Shown here: one piece after another, positions 1 through 7,411 of the stretch
Position numbering within the stretch: the first letter of the stretch is position 1
Layout: every line of letters begins with the position of its first letter
Source of the DNA: Anaerolineaceae bacterium UBA4799
GTDB lineage: Bacteria > Chloroflexota > Anaerolineae > Anaerolineales > Anaerolineaceae
Direction of reading: 5' to 3'
Length of the DNA stretch: 12,369 nucleotides
Assembly: GCA_002402725.1 (NCBI GenBank)
Contig: DHGL01000014.1
Location: 1-12,369 of the forward strand
Notes under the pieces: model-generated
Told to the model about the DNA's origin: nothing
Database searches by the model: none
The model's input: the letters and a program-made list of their open reading frames with translations, nothing else
Translations under genes and position numbers: made by a program

Positions 1-12
1 GACTTAATTAAC

Positions 13-41
13 TTGACATTCTATCCAGTGAATGCATAATT
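13..41 (+). promoter_or_regulatory. Sigma70-type promoter of the transporter operon
   Basis: A perfect -35 hexamer TTGACA lies at 13-18. A -10-like CATAAT lies at 35-40 (16-base spacer); read one base later it is ATAATT with an upstream TG at 33-34, as in an extended -10. Transcription would start near 47, leaving a leader of about 70 bases before the ATG at 117. This is the best promoter match in the window and precedes the whole + strand gene block. The assignment rests on motif match only. Confidence 0.7.
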
Positions 42-50
42 ATCTTACAA

Positions 51-94
51 AGATTTCTGTCACGGAAATCTAAAACGGATATCAGGTGATATCC
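51..94 (+). promoter_or_regulatory. Two tandem hairpins in the operon leader
   Basis: Two perfect inverted repeats sit between the predicted transcription start and the ribosome binding site. The first is AGATTTC (51-57) with GAAATCT (65-71) around a 7-base loop. The second is GGATATC (77-83) with GATATCC (88-94) around the tetraloop AGGT. The second is followed by a short A/T-rich run (95-104), so it could act as a weak attenuator; either repeat could instead be a repressor operator. The symmetry is seen directly; a regulatory role is inferred. It resembles no riboswitch class I know. Confidence 0.45.
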
Positions 95-116
95 AAATTT
101 TATATAGGAGGAGAGA

Positions 117-1250
117 ATGTTAGCAAAAAAAGCAGGATTATTGATAGCGGTACTGTTCCTGGCGGTCTCGGTATTGGCTGCCTGTCAGACTGCCGCGCCG
201 ACCGAAGCGCCGGTTGTTGAGGAACCTGCAGCTACCGAAGCCCCGGTAGTTGAAACCGAAGCACCGGTTGAAACCGCGGCTCCGGTTGAAATCACTGACA
301 CCGAGCTCAATGTACTCTGCACGCCGCAGGAAGAATGGTGCCAGGGGATGAAACAGGAATTTGAAGCCCTTTATGGCATCACAGTCAACTACGTGCGCAT
401 GTCTTCCGGTGAAGCCCTGGCCCGTGTCGAAGCTGAAAAGGATGCCCCAACCTTTGATATCTGGTGGGGTGGACCGATCGACAGCTTTGTCGCTGCCAAG
501 GAGAAGGGACTTCTCGAAGCCTACGATTCACCGAATTATGGCAACATCCGCGATCCAGAATTAATGAAGGATGTTGACAATCAATGGGTAGGTGTGTATA
601 TAGGCACGTTAGGATTTGCCACCAATAAAAACTGGCTGGCGGAACACCCCGATTCCAAAGCACCGACTTCATGGGATGACCTGTTGAAACCTGAATTCAC
701 CGGGCAATTGATGGTGGCGCATCCCTCCACCTCCGGTACTTCCTATACTGCGCTGGCAACCATCCTGCAAATCCGGGGTGAAGAAGCGGGTTGGGAATAC
801 ATTAAGAAATACGCAGCCCAGATGGCGCAGTTCACCAAGAGCGGCGCTGCACCTGCCAAATTCGTCTGCCAGGGAGAAGCCGCTGTGGGTATTGTTTTCT
901 CTCATGATATTGTCAATGAGATAGAAAACAACAGTTGCCCGCTTGAACTGACCTTCCCGACTGAAGGAACCGGTTACGAGATTGGCGGACAGGCCATACT
1001 CAAGGGTGCTAAGAACATCCAGGCGGCCAAGTTGTGGTTCGATTGGGCGATTTCACCGGAAGGTCAAGCGCTGGGACCGAAATACCATGCCTACCAGGCT
1101 CCCACAGTAAATGGTGTCGAACTCTCGCACCCCGAACTTCTTGAGGTCAATCTCATTGATTATGACTTCATTTGGGCGGGCACCAATAAGACGGCCATCG
1201 TTGATAAATTCACCAACGAAATTGCCACCGCTGAAAACCTGAAACAATAA
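117..1250 (+). CDS. ABC transporter solute-binding lipoprotein, AfuA/FbpA-like
   Basis: Extracytoplasmic substrate-binding protein (377 aa) of a binding-protein-dependent importer, probably anchored to the membrane outer face by lipid. Residues 1-23 form a lipoprotein signal with lipobox L20-A-A-C23. Residues 24-60 are a Thr/Glu/Ala/Pro linker with repeated EAPV units, typical of Chloroflexota. The body matches the family of ferric and phosphosugar/organophosphate-binding proteins, e.g. FDIWWGGP (113-120) and FTKSGAAPAKFV (239-250). No adjacent Tyr-Tyr pair is present, so the usual Fe(III) ligands of FbpA proteins are missing. A His-Asp pair at 263-264 lies in the expected ligand cleft and suits an AfuA-type sugar-phosphate binder, though that is inference. 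The start is supported by AGGAGG at 106-111, five bases before the ATG. It heads the operon with its permease and ATPase. Family call is firm; substrate is open. Confidence 0.9.
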   Translation: MLAKKAGLLIAVLFLAVSVLAACQTAAPTEAPVVEEPAATEAPVVETEAPVETAAPVEITDTELNVLCTPQEEWCQGMKQEFEALYGITVNYVRMSSGEALARVEAEKDAPTFDIWWGGPIDSFVAAKEKGLLEAYDSPNYGNIRDPELMKDVDNQWVGVYIGTLGFATNKNWLAEHPDSKAPTSWDDLLKPEFTGQLMVAHPSTSGTSYTALATILQIRGEEAGWEYIKKYAAQMAQFTKSGAAPAKFVCQGEAAVGIVFSHDIVNEIENNSCPLELTFPTEGTGYEIGGQAILKGAKNIQAAKLWFDWAISPEGQALGPKYHAYQAPTVNGVELSHPELLEVNLIDYDFIWAGTNKTAIVDKFTNEIATAENLKQ

Positions 1251-1262
1251 ATTGCTTTGCAT

Positions 1263-1294
1263 AAACACTGGGCGGCGCGCGCCGCCCAGTGTTT
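1263..1294 (+). promoter_or_regulatory. Intercistronic perfect palindrome between binding protein and permease
   Basis: The 32 bases at 1263-1294 are an exact palindrome with 16-base arms (left arm AAACACTGGGCGGCGC). As RNA this is a 14-bp GC-rich stem with a GCGC tetraloop, starting 12 bases after the stop of the binding-protein gene. No T-tract follows, so it is not a classical terminator. In binding-protein transporter operons such a hairpin commonly protects the 3' end of the first cistron from 3' exonucleases and lowers downstream expression, giving excess binding protein over permease. That role is inferred. The permease ribosome binding site (1301-1306) lies just beyond its 3' arm. Confidence 0.8.
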
Positions 1295-1309
1295 ACCGCC
1301 AGGAGGACC

Positions 1310-3577
1310 ATGCAGAAAAGGGAAACAGGCCAGGCTTCTCCAATCCCCAGCGTCCCCGGATTACTAAGGCGCATTCGCGAATTCACCCTCATCGGCAGAG
1401 ACCCGGTGCTCTTCATGAGTCTCCTGTTATCAGGCATCTTTATTCTTGTTTTTGTCGTTTTTCCTCTGTATCAATCCATTGTTGGTGGATTTATCTCCAA
1501 GGAAGGCGCATTTGATTTAACTTATTTCATGCGCTACTTTGATGATTATTATGGTCCAGGTTTGCGTAAAGCTTTCCTGGATACCATGCTGATGGGGTTA
1601 TTGACTGCCACATCCGGCACCCTGGTTGGGTTCATTTTTGCCTATGCTGTTGTGCGCTGCAACATTCCTGGAAAAAAATTCGTGCACTGGCTTGCCCTGG
1701 TTCCCACTGTTTCGCCGCCTTTTGCGCTGGCGCTCAGCATGATCCTGCTGTTCGGGCGCAACGGGCTGATCACTGGCAAGCTGCTCGGTATTACCTGGGT
1801 AAAAGGGATGAATGATGTTTACGGTCTGGACGGATTGGTGATTGTGCAGACCATTACCTTTTTCTCTGTTTCGTATTTGATGTTGAAGGCCATGCTTGAG
1901 CGTCTCAACCCGGCCATGGAAGAAGCCGCTGCCAGCCTGGGAGCAGGCAGGTTCCATCTTTTCCGCACTATTACACTGCCCCTGTTGATTCCTGGTATTG
2001 CGGGTTCATTTTTGCTGCTGTTCGTTGAATCGCTGGCTGACCTGGGGAATCCATTGTTCATCGCTGGGAATAAGACAGTACTCTCCGCGCAAATTTTCCT
2101 GGCGGTCATTGGCGAATACAACTACCAGAAAGCCTCGGCGCTTTCCCTGGTGTTAATTATTCCAACGCTGATTATTTTCCTGGTACAACGCTATTATGTT
2201 AATCGCCGGACCTATATCTCTGTTACCGGCAAACCCGCTGGTTCGCAAATCATGGAAAAAGACCCGGTCATCCGCCTGATTGTGAACGGCATCACCTATC
2301 TCATCATTGCATTCATCATTCTCTTATATGCCACCATCATTTACGGTTCTTTCAGCACGGCGTGGGGAGTGGATTTCACCCCGACGTTGAGACATTGGAA
2401 TATGACCGTCACTCGCGGGGTCGAAGCGATCCTGGACACGACTTTTCTAAGCGCGCTGGCTACCCCGGTCGCTGCCATCCTTGGCATGGTCATCGCCTGG
2501 CTGGTGGTGCGTAAAAAGTTCACCGGCAAAGACGCACTCGATTTTACCTCCAACCTGGGCGGAGCTGTCCCGGGGACGATTTTGGGCATCGGGTTTGTCA
2601 TGGCTTTCAACAAACCCCCACTGGCATTGGCCATCATAATCTATGCTATCTTGGCGCTGTTTTTTGCCCAGGTGGTCGGAAAAAAAGCCTTTGAGAGGGT
2701 GATCATCTTGGTGGTCGGAACAATCGCTGGTGTGCTGCTCGCGCGGCTAGAGCCACGGGCAATGTATTTCTACCTGGGCGGGATGTACCTGCTCATCGCG
2801 GTGCTGATGTTGATTTCGCAACGCAAGGTTGTACCCTCCTTGGTGGCTAGCCTGGTGGGTGTTTACGTGATGTCCACCAATTTTGCGAATGCCATCGCTA
2901 AGCCTATTGCAACTTATAGCCGCTCGCTGGAGCGGGGGTTCTGGAGTAACGCCATTTTCCAATTCTCTGATTATCTTAAAGTACTTCTCCAACCCACCGA
3001 CGCGCTGCTGGCAATCGTGCTGGTGTTTGCCAGTGTGTTTCTCATGCAGAGCATTCGGAAGAGCGGTTTCCGTTTAGCCATTGGAGTGCTTGGGTTGGCG
3101 GTGCCATGCGCGTTATCATTCACTGGCGTACCTTTCGCAATGGTTGGCGGGGCGTACATCATCATGGCGGCATTCATCGTACGAAGCCTGCCCGCCTCTG
3201 TTCGCTCCGGTGTGGCTGCACTGCAGCAGATCGATCCCTCCATTGAGGAGGCATCCAATATCCTCGGGGCTGACGCGCAGTACACCTTCCGCAAGGTGAC
3301 CCTGCCGCTCATCCTGCCGGCGTTGTTGGCCGGGCTCATCTTCAGCTTCACGCGTCACATGACCAGTCTTTCAGCCATCATTTTCCTGGTCAGCGCCAAA
3401 TGGCGCATCGTTACCGCATCCATCCTGAGCGAGTGGGAACAGGGTGGGGTAAGCATCGCGGCGGCGTACTCTACCGTCATCATTGTATTTGTACTCATCG
3501 CTATATTCGTGCTGAACCTGCTGGTAAACAAAATATTTAGAGGCAGGGGCTCGGTCGACATGAGCCAGGGCTTTTAG
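1310..3577 (+). CDS. Fused two-domain ABC transporter permease (FbpB/AfuB-type) with extra membrane insert
   Basis: Inner-membrane permease of the importer, 755 aa from the ATG at 1310. That start has AGGAGG at 1301-1306; a GTG at 1289 in the same frame lies inside the hairpin and lacks such a site. Two binding-protein-dependent permease domains are fused, as in FbpB and AfuB. Each carries a cytoplasmic EAA loop that docks on the ATPase: about 204-225 (EEAAASLGAG...LPLLIPG) and about 646-668 (EEASNILGAD...LPLILPA). The second domain is odd. Its conserved VPGTILGIG...FNKPPL segment ends near residue 438, but the part that normally follows within about ten residues (GGAYIIMAAFIVRSLP) appears only near 613. 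About 165-170 residues with some six hydrophobic stretches lie between. The protein is therefore longer than I expect for fused permeases of this type. A weak GAGGT after the stop serves the ATPase gene. Confidence 0.9.
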   Translation: MQKRETGQASPIPSVPGLLRRIREFTLIGRDPVLFMSLLLSGIFILVFVVFPLYQSIVGGFISKEGAFDLTYFMRYFDDYYGPGLRKAFLDTMLMGLLTATSGTLVGFIFAYAVVRCNIPGKKFVHWLALVPTVSPPFALALSMILLFGRNGLITGKLLGITWVKGMNDVYGLDGLVIVQTITFFSVSYLMLKAMLERLNPAMEEAAASLGAGRFHLFRTITLPLLIPGIAGSFLLLFVESLADLGNPLFIAGNKTVLSAQIFLAVIGEYNYQKASALSLVLIIPTLIIFLVQRYYVNRRTYISVTGKPAGSQIMEKDPVIRLIVNGITYLIIAFIILLYATIIYGSFSTAWGVDFTPTLRHWNMTVTRGVEAILDTTFLSALATPVAAILGMVIAWLVVRKKFTGKDALDFTSNLGGAVPGTILGIGFVMAFNKPPLALAIIIYAILALFFAQVVGKKAFERVIILVVGTIAGVLLARLEPRAMYFYLGGMYLLIAVLMLISQRKVVPSLVASLVGVYVMSTNFANAIAKPIATYSRSLERGFWSNAIFQFSDYLKVLLQPTDALLAIVLVFASVFLMQSIRKSGFRLAIGVLGLAVPCALSFTGVPFAMVGGAYIIMAAFIVRSLPASVRSGVAALQQIDPSIEEASNILGADAQYTFRKVTLPLILPALLAGLIFSFTRHMTSLSAIIFLVSAKWRIVTASILSEWEQGGVSIAAAYSTVIIVFVLIAIFVLNLLVNKIFRGRGSVDMSQGF

Positions 3578-3599
3578 ATGCTAATCGCGAGGTAAACCA

Positions 3600-4688
3600 A
3601 TGTACCTGACCCTGAAAAACATCACCAAGATCTTCCCTGCCCGTGGGGGCGTGGGCGAAGTAACTGCTGTTAATAATGTTGACCTGGAAATAAATAAAGG
3701 CGAGCTTGTCACCCTACTGGGTCCATCGGGTTGCGGTAAGACTACCACGCTGCGCATGATCGCTGGATTTGAATTTCCCACGACTGGGGAAATCATCTTG
3801 AATGGTGAGAAGATCAATCCTCTACCACCGCATAAACGTGATATGTCGATGGTTTTCCAGAGCTATGCCATCTTCCCACACCTGACCGTTTTTGAGAACA
3901 TAGCATATGGTCTGAACGTGCACCGGCTGCCCAAGGCGGAAATTCACGAGCGTGTTAACAGAGTACTTGACCTGGTGCATCTGGAAGGTTATGGTGACCG
4001 CGCGCCCACCCAGCTTTCGGGAGGGCAGCAGCAGCGGGTGGCGCTGGCACGCGCACTGGTGATGGAACCGAAAGTGCTGCTGATGGATGAACCGCTTTCA
4101 AACCTTGACGCCAAGTTGCGCGAAGAAATGCGCACAGAAATTCGACGCATTCAAAAAGAATTGAACATCACCAGCGTGTATGTGACCCATGACCAGATAG
4201 AAGCCATGACACTTTCGGATAGGATCGTGGTGATGAACCTGGGTTTGATTGAGCAAATCGGTACACCGGTGGAAATGTACCGTTTTCCCAACAACCGGTT
4301 TGTGGCGAATTTCATCGGCCGGGCGAATTTCGTTTCCGGAATTGTACAAGAACAACATGATGGCAGCCTGACCGCAAAAGCACTGGGGGAGGTCATCACC
4401 CTTAAAAATATCAAACGTCAGTTCAAAAAGCAGGAAGAAGCCACCCTCGTCGTCAGACCTGAGATGGTTCGCATCAAGAGAACTGGCGAACTCTACAAGG
4501 GTATCATCAGGCGGGCGGTCTTTTTGGGGGATGTAATCGAATACGATATCGAGGTCAATGGGCAGTTGCTCACCGGGCTTGAAACCGATCCTTATATAAC
4601 GGAACTCTTCCCGGAAGGTGAGGAAGTGACCGTGGGGTTCGCAGAAGGCTGCATCCAGGCGCTGCCGGTTGAAAAGACACATGACTGA
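3600..4688 (+). CDS. ABC transporter ATP-binding protein (FbpC/AfuC/PotA-type) with C-terminal TOBE region
   Basis: Cytoplasmic ATPase (362 aa) that powers the importer. It has Walker [10 protein letters not shown] (41-49), a Q-loop with Gln87, signature LSGGQQQRV (139-147), Walker B VLLMDEP (159-165), D-loop SNLD (167-170) and switch His197 in VTHDQ. Residues from about 240 to 362 form the C-terminal domain of the CUT1/FbpC/PotA class, with TOBE-like strands (VRPEMVRIK near 280) that often regulate transport. GAGGT (3589-3593) lies six bases before the ATG, 22 bases after the permease stop. All catalytic residues are intact. The sequence alone does not separate iron, phosphosugar, polyamine and phosphonate importers; substrate must come from the binding protein and context. 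Confidence 0.95.
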   Translation: MYLTLKNITKIFPARGGVGEVTAVNNVDLEINKGELVTLLGPSGCGKTTTLRMIAGFEFPTTGEIILNGEKINPLPPHKRDMSMVFQSYAIFPHLTVFENIAYGLNVHRLPKAEIHERVNRVLDLVHLEGYGDRAPTQLSGGQQQRVALARALVMEPKVLLMDEPLSNLDAKLREEMRTEIRRIQKELNITSVYVTHDQIEAMTLSDRIVVMNLGLIEQIGTPVEMYRFPNNRFVANFIGRANFVSGIVQEQHDGSLTAKALGEVITLKNIKRQFKKQEEATLVVRPEMVRIKRTGELYKGIIRRAVFLGDVIEYDIEVNGQLLTGLETDPYITELFPEGEEVTVGFAEGCIQALPVEKTHD

Positions 4689-5556
4689 TTACGACATCGT
4701 AATGATCGGTAATTTTGCCAAAGACAAGCTGATAGTCGATGGTCTGGAGGAGGTCGCTTCTGGCGGCGGTGTTTATTATGGCAGTGTCGTCATCAAACGG
4801 CTGGGGCGTAGGGTTGCCGTGATAACCCGCCTGCATCCTGATGACTTCCAACGCCTGCAGGAGTTGCGGGATGAAGGCATCGAGGTGTTTGCCACGCCGG
4901 CGGAGGGGACTTCCGGTATTGCTAATTACTACCGCTCGGATGATATGGAACGCCGAATCTGTCAGCCAATCGGTTTTGGGGGGTGCTACTCTCTTGAGCA
5001 GATCCCTGACCTCAAAACAAGGGTGATTCTGCTTTCACCCCTTTTCGCTGGTGAGATCGACCTGCAATTGCTGCAGCAGTTAGCGCAGCGCGCGCCGATT
5101 GGACTGGATATACAGGGATTCATCCGCGTACCTTCGGATAATGATTTGATCTTCAAACCCTGGGCGGAGATGGAACAGGGATTGCGGGCGGTGACCTATC
5201 TCAAGGTTGACCGCGCGGAAGCGGAATTCATCACTGGTGAATCAGACCTCGCCCGGGCAGCTCAGCAGTTGCACACCATGGGAGTGCAAGAGATTGTTAT
5301 GACGGAATCATCGGGCGTGACCGTTTCCACCGGCGGACGGTTATACTCCGCCCCATTCACTCCGCGTTCACTCAAAGGGCGCACCGGCAGGGGAGATACG
5401 TGCTTCTCAACATATATCGCGAAGCGTCTCACTGCTGACGCGGCAGAAGCCTGCCGCTGGGCTGGAGTGGTCACTTCTCTTAAACAGGAAGTGCCAGGTC
5501 CGTGGAGAGGGACTGTAGCGCAGGTACAGCAGGTTCTAGCAGAAGTATACAGATGA
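4681..5556 (+). CDS. PfkB-family carbohydrate kinase
   Basis: Cytoplasmic small-molecule kinase of the PfkB/ribokinase family (291 aa), transferring ATP gamma-phosphate to a sugar or nucleoside-like hydroxyl. The N-terminal glycine-rich motif ASGGGVYYGS (26-35) and the C-terminal LKGRTGRGDT (231-240) frame the active site. The usual DTxGAGD is GRTGRGD here, with the catalytic Asp kept at 239. I chose the ATG at 4681, which overlaps the ATPase stop by 8 bases (ATGACTGA), over a TTG four codons upstream; translation is probably coupled to the ATPase. Its place directly after an importer suggests it phosphorylates the imported compound or a product of it. The exact substrate cannot be read from the sequence. 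Confidence 0.88.
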   Translation: MTDYDIVMIGNFAKDKLIVDGLEEVASGGGVYYGSVVIKRLGRRVAVITRLHPDDFQRLQELRDEGIEVFATPAEGTSGIANYYRSDDMERRICQPIGFGGCYSLEQIPDLKTRVILLSPLFAGEIDLQLLQQLAQRAPIGLDIQGFIRVPSDNDLIFKPWAEMEQGLRAVTYLKVDRAEAEFITGESDLARAAQQLHTMGVQEIVMTESSGVTVSTGGRLYSAPFTPRSLKGRTGRGDTCFSTYIAKRLTADAAEACRWAGVVTSLKQEVPGPWRGTVAQVQQVLAEVYR

Positions 5557-6830
5557 CCCCTATTGATAAAGAAAGCGCGCTATCTTATCACCGGCTTGGG
5601 GGGGTACCGGGGAAGCTGGTCATTAATCCGAGCAAACCGCTTGAGAACCAGCTCGATCTTGGCCTGGCTTACACCCCGGGAGTGGCTTACCCCGTGCTGG
5701 AAATCGCCCGTGAGCCGGAGCTGGCCTACGAGTACACCGCCAAGGGGAATCTTGTGGCGGTTATCAGCAATGGCACCGCCATCCTTGGTCTGGGCAACCG
5801 CGGCGCGCTGGCCAGTAAACCGGTGATGGAAGGCAAGGCGGTACTCTTTAAGAAATTTGCTGATATTGATAGTATTGACATCGAAATTGACTCAACGGAT
5901 CCGGAAACTGTTGTCAGCGTGTGCGCTGCCATCGGTAATTCATTTGGCGGCATCAATCTGGAGGATATCCGCTCTCCGGAGTGTTTCTACATAGAAAAGC
6001 GTTTGAAGTCTCTGCTGGGAATCCCGGTCTTTCACGATGACCAGCATGGTACTGCCATAATACTAGGTGCGGCGCTCACCAACGCTCTCGAAATTACTGG
6101 AAAGTCCCTCAATGAGGTTAAGGTGGTTTTTTCAGGGGCAGGCGCCGCCGCGCTGGCCTCTGCCAACCATTTTGTAAAAATGGGCGTTCCTCGCGCGCAC
6201 ATCTGGATGTGTGACATCGCCGGGCTGGTGTACCAGGGGCGCGAGAAGGAAATGTTCCCTGAAAAAGAGGTCTTCGCGCAAGGGGAGAAACCCGGCACGC
6301 TGGCAGAGGTGATGGAAGGCGCTGATATCTTCATTGGTCTTTCTGCGGCAAATATCGTCACTCCGGAAATGTTGCAGCGTATGCGCGCTCAGCCTGTTAT
6401 CTTTGCCATGGCCAATCCCGATCCCGAAATTAAATATGAACTGGCCCGGCAGGCGCGACCAGACGCGCTGCTTGGCACCGGCAGGTCGGATTATCCCAAC
6501 CAGGTGAATAATTTGCTGGGATTCCCGTTCATCTTCCGTGGTGCGCTGGATGTGCGCGCGGCTTCCATCAATGATGAAATGAAACTGGCTGCGAGCCAGG
6601 CGCTGGCAGCGTTGGCACGCGAGACGGTTCCGCAGGAGGTGCTGGCGGCATATGGACTGAAGCACCTGGAATTCGGGATGGAATACGTGGTACCCAAGCC
6701 GTTGGATAAGCGCGTATGTCTGTGGGAAGCCCCGGCGGTGGCGCAGGCTGCGATGGAGAGCGGTGTGGCTCGCCTGCCACTGAATTTGGGATTGTATAGA
6801 AAGAAGCTCGAAGAACGGCTTTTCAAATAA
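5553..6830 (+). CDS. Malic enzyme (oxaloacetate-decarboxylating malate dehydrogenase, short MaeB-type)
   Basis: Converts malate and NAD(P)+ to pyruvate, CO2 and NAD(P)H in the cytoplasm; 425 aa. The malic N-domain shows Tyr40 in AYTPGVAYP, Lys95 in [14 protein letters not shown], the metal site GGINLEDI (132-139) and FHDDQHGTA (160-168). The Rossmann part has [13 protein letters not shown] (191-203). It is a single-module enzyme with no phosphotransacetylase extension as in the longer MaeB. The ATG at 5553 shares bases with the kinase stop (ATGA), so I prefer it to an upstream in-frame codon at 5502. NAD versus NADP preference is not clear; Asp221 after the second strand might favour NAD. Its place in an importer/kinase operon suggests the imported carbon meets central metabolism near malate or pyruvate, which is inference. 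Confidence 0.93.
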   Translation: MTPIDKESALSYHRLGGVPGKLVINPSKPLENQLDLGLAYTPGVAYPVLEIAREPELAYEYTAKGNLVAVISNGTAILGLGNRGALASKPVMEGKAVLFKKFADIDSIDIEIDSTDPETVVSVCAAIGNSFGGINLEDIRSPECFYIEKRLKSLLGIPVFHDDQHGTAIILGAALTNALEITGKSLNEVKVVFSGAGAAALASANHFVKMGVPRAHIWMCDIAGLVYQGREKEMFPEKEVFAQGEKPGTLAEVMEGADIFIGLSAANIVTPEMLQRMRAQPVIFAMANPDPEIKYELARQARPDALLGTGRSDYPNQVNNLLGFPFIFRGALDVRAASINDEMKLAASQALAALARETVPQEVLAAYGLKHLEFGMEYVVPKPLDKRVCLWEAPAVAQAAMESGVARLPLNLGLYRKKLEERLFK

Positions 6831-6838
6831 AGGTGCTC

Positions 6839-7342
6839 ATGAGTAAAACGGCAAAAAAAAGACCGCCTGGTTTTCGTGAGATCAAAGTAAACGCTGAAGC
6901 CAGTTCACTGGGCAAGTGGCGTAAACAGGTAATCGCCGGGCAACCAGAAACCGGCAGGGCCTACGCGTTCATCAGTGATGAAGGCAACTACATGCCTGGC
7001 GGGGAGGGCACAGCCCCTTCACCGTTGACCTATTTTGTAAGCGGGATGGCGCTTTGACTGCTCTCTCATATGTCGCAGGTTGCGGCCAAAAGGAAGTTGC
7101 CAATCAGCAACGAACGCGTAAACGTCACCGCGTATTTTCACGAACAGGGTTCCGTGCTAAAGGGAGACGCGGAGGGCTTTTGCGACGTCTTTGAGGTGGA
7201 AATTATCATGGATTCTGAAGCGCCTGAAGATGAGCTTCGTAAGTTGATTGCGCTTGCCCGTAACATGTGTTTCACCGAAAAAGCATTGACGGAATCCGTG
7301 GAAGTGAGGGTCATGCAAACTATCAATGGTCAAACCCGATAG
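6839..7342 (+). CDS. OsmC-family peroxidase-like protein, putative selenoprotein with in-frame UGA (Sec73)
   Basis: Read through one TGA at 7055-7057, this frame gives 167 aa of OsmC-family protein; such proteins reduce organic hydroperoxides with two cysteines. The N-terminal half ends GGEGTAPSPLTYFVSGMAL; the C-terminal half continues in the same frame with LLSHMSQVAAKRKLPI. In OsmC relatives the central helix after the TAPxPLxYF segment carries the first catalytic Cys, which falls exactly on the TGA (codon 73). The second conserved Cys is present as Cys144 in ARNMCFTEKAL. A separate gene starting at ATG 7070 is unlikely: the bases before it are pyrimidine-rich with no ribosome binding site, and neither half is a complete domain. 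A SECIS-like hairpin follows the TGA. The start at 6839 has AGGTG at 6831-6835, eight bases after the malic enzyme stop. The alternative is a nonsense mutation of a Cys codon. Selenocysteine genes (selABCD) would have to be elsewhere in the genome. Confidence 0.8.
7072..7086 (+). promoter_or_regulatory. SECIS-like hairpin downstream of in-frame UGA
   Basis: The RNA GUCGCA (7072-7077) pairs with UGCGGC (7081-7086), six pairs including one U-G, closing a GGU triloop (7078-7080). The loop starts 21 bases after the UGA. Bacterial SECIS elements bound by SelB have a short apical stem, a small loop with G in the first two positions, and a loop about 16-37 bases after the UGA; all three hold. As I recall it, the E. 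coli fdhF element is similar, with GGU in the loop at nearly the same distance. I see no strong lower stem, which the bacterial system does not strictly need. The hairpin lies in codons 78-83 and so also codes for protein. Confidence 0.65.
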
Positions 7343-7372
7343 ATATACAAATATCGGAAATTTCTTCTGCTG

Positions 7373-7378
7373 TATAAT
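7373..7378 (+). promoter_or_regulatory. -10 element for the acetyltransferase gene
   Basis: A perfect TATAAT lies 31 bases after the OsmC stop, with TG immediately before it. I see no good -35 at the right spacing. Transcription would begin near 7385, giving the acetyltransferase its own short leader. Motif match only. Confidence 0.45.
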
Positions 7379-7411
7379 TAATAAAGTCGAATCTAAATGC
7401 GAGGTATTCAA

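Noticed and set aside
117..1250. Calling the binding protein an iron(III)-binding protein
   Set aside because: The Tyr-Tyr ligand pair is missing and the operon context points to carbon substrates, so only a family-level call is given.
1289..1309. GTG at 1289 as permease start
   Set aside because: It lies within the 3' arm of the palindrome and has no ribosome binding site, whereas ATG 1310 follows AGGAGG.
1252..1515. Overlapping + strand reading frame with the same NTGRRAPPSVY peptide as a - strand frame
   Set aside because: The shared peptide is an artefact of the perfect palindrome; the frame overlaps the permease and has no family features.
4098..4682. 194-residue reading frame on the - strand inside the ATPase gene
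   Set aside because: The + strand ATPase has all catalytic motifs; the antisense frame resembles no family I know and lacks a start site.
6132..6665. 177-residue reading frame on the - strand inside the malic enzyme gene
   Set aside because: Shadow of a clearly real gene; Arg/His/Gln-rich composition and no recognisable motif.
7070..7342. Separate 90-residue gene starting at ATG 7070
   Set aside because: It is in the same frame as the preceding half, has no ribosome binding site, and is only the second half of an OsmC domain. Read-through of the TGA explains both halves.
7336..7365. Possible weak terminator after the OsmC gene (CCGATA/TATCGG)
   Set aside because: Only a 6-bp A/T-rich stem with a 10-base loop overlapping the stop codon, and a poor T-tract; not supported enough to list.
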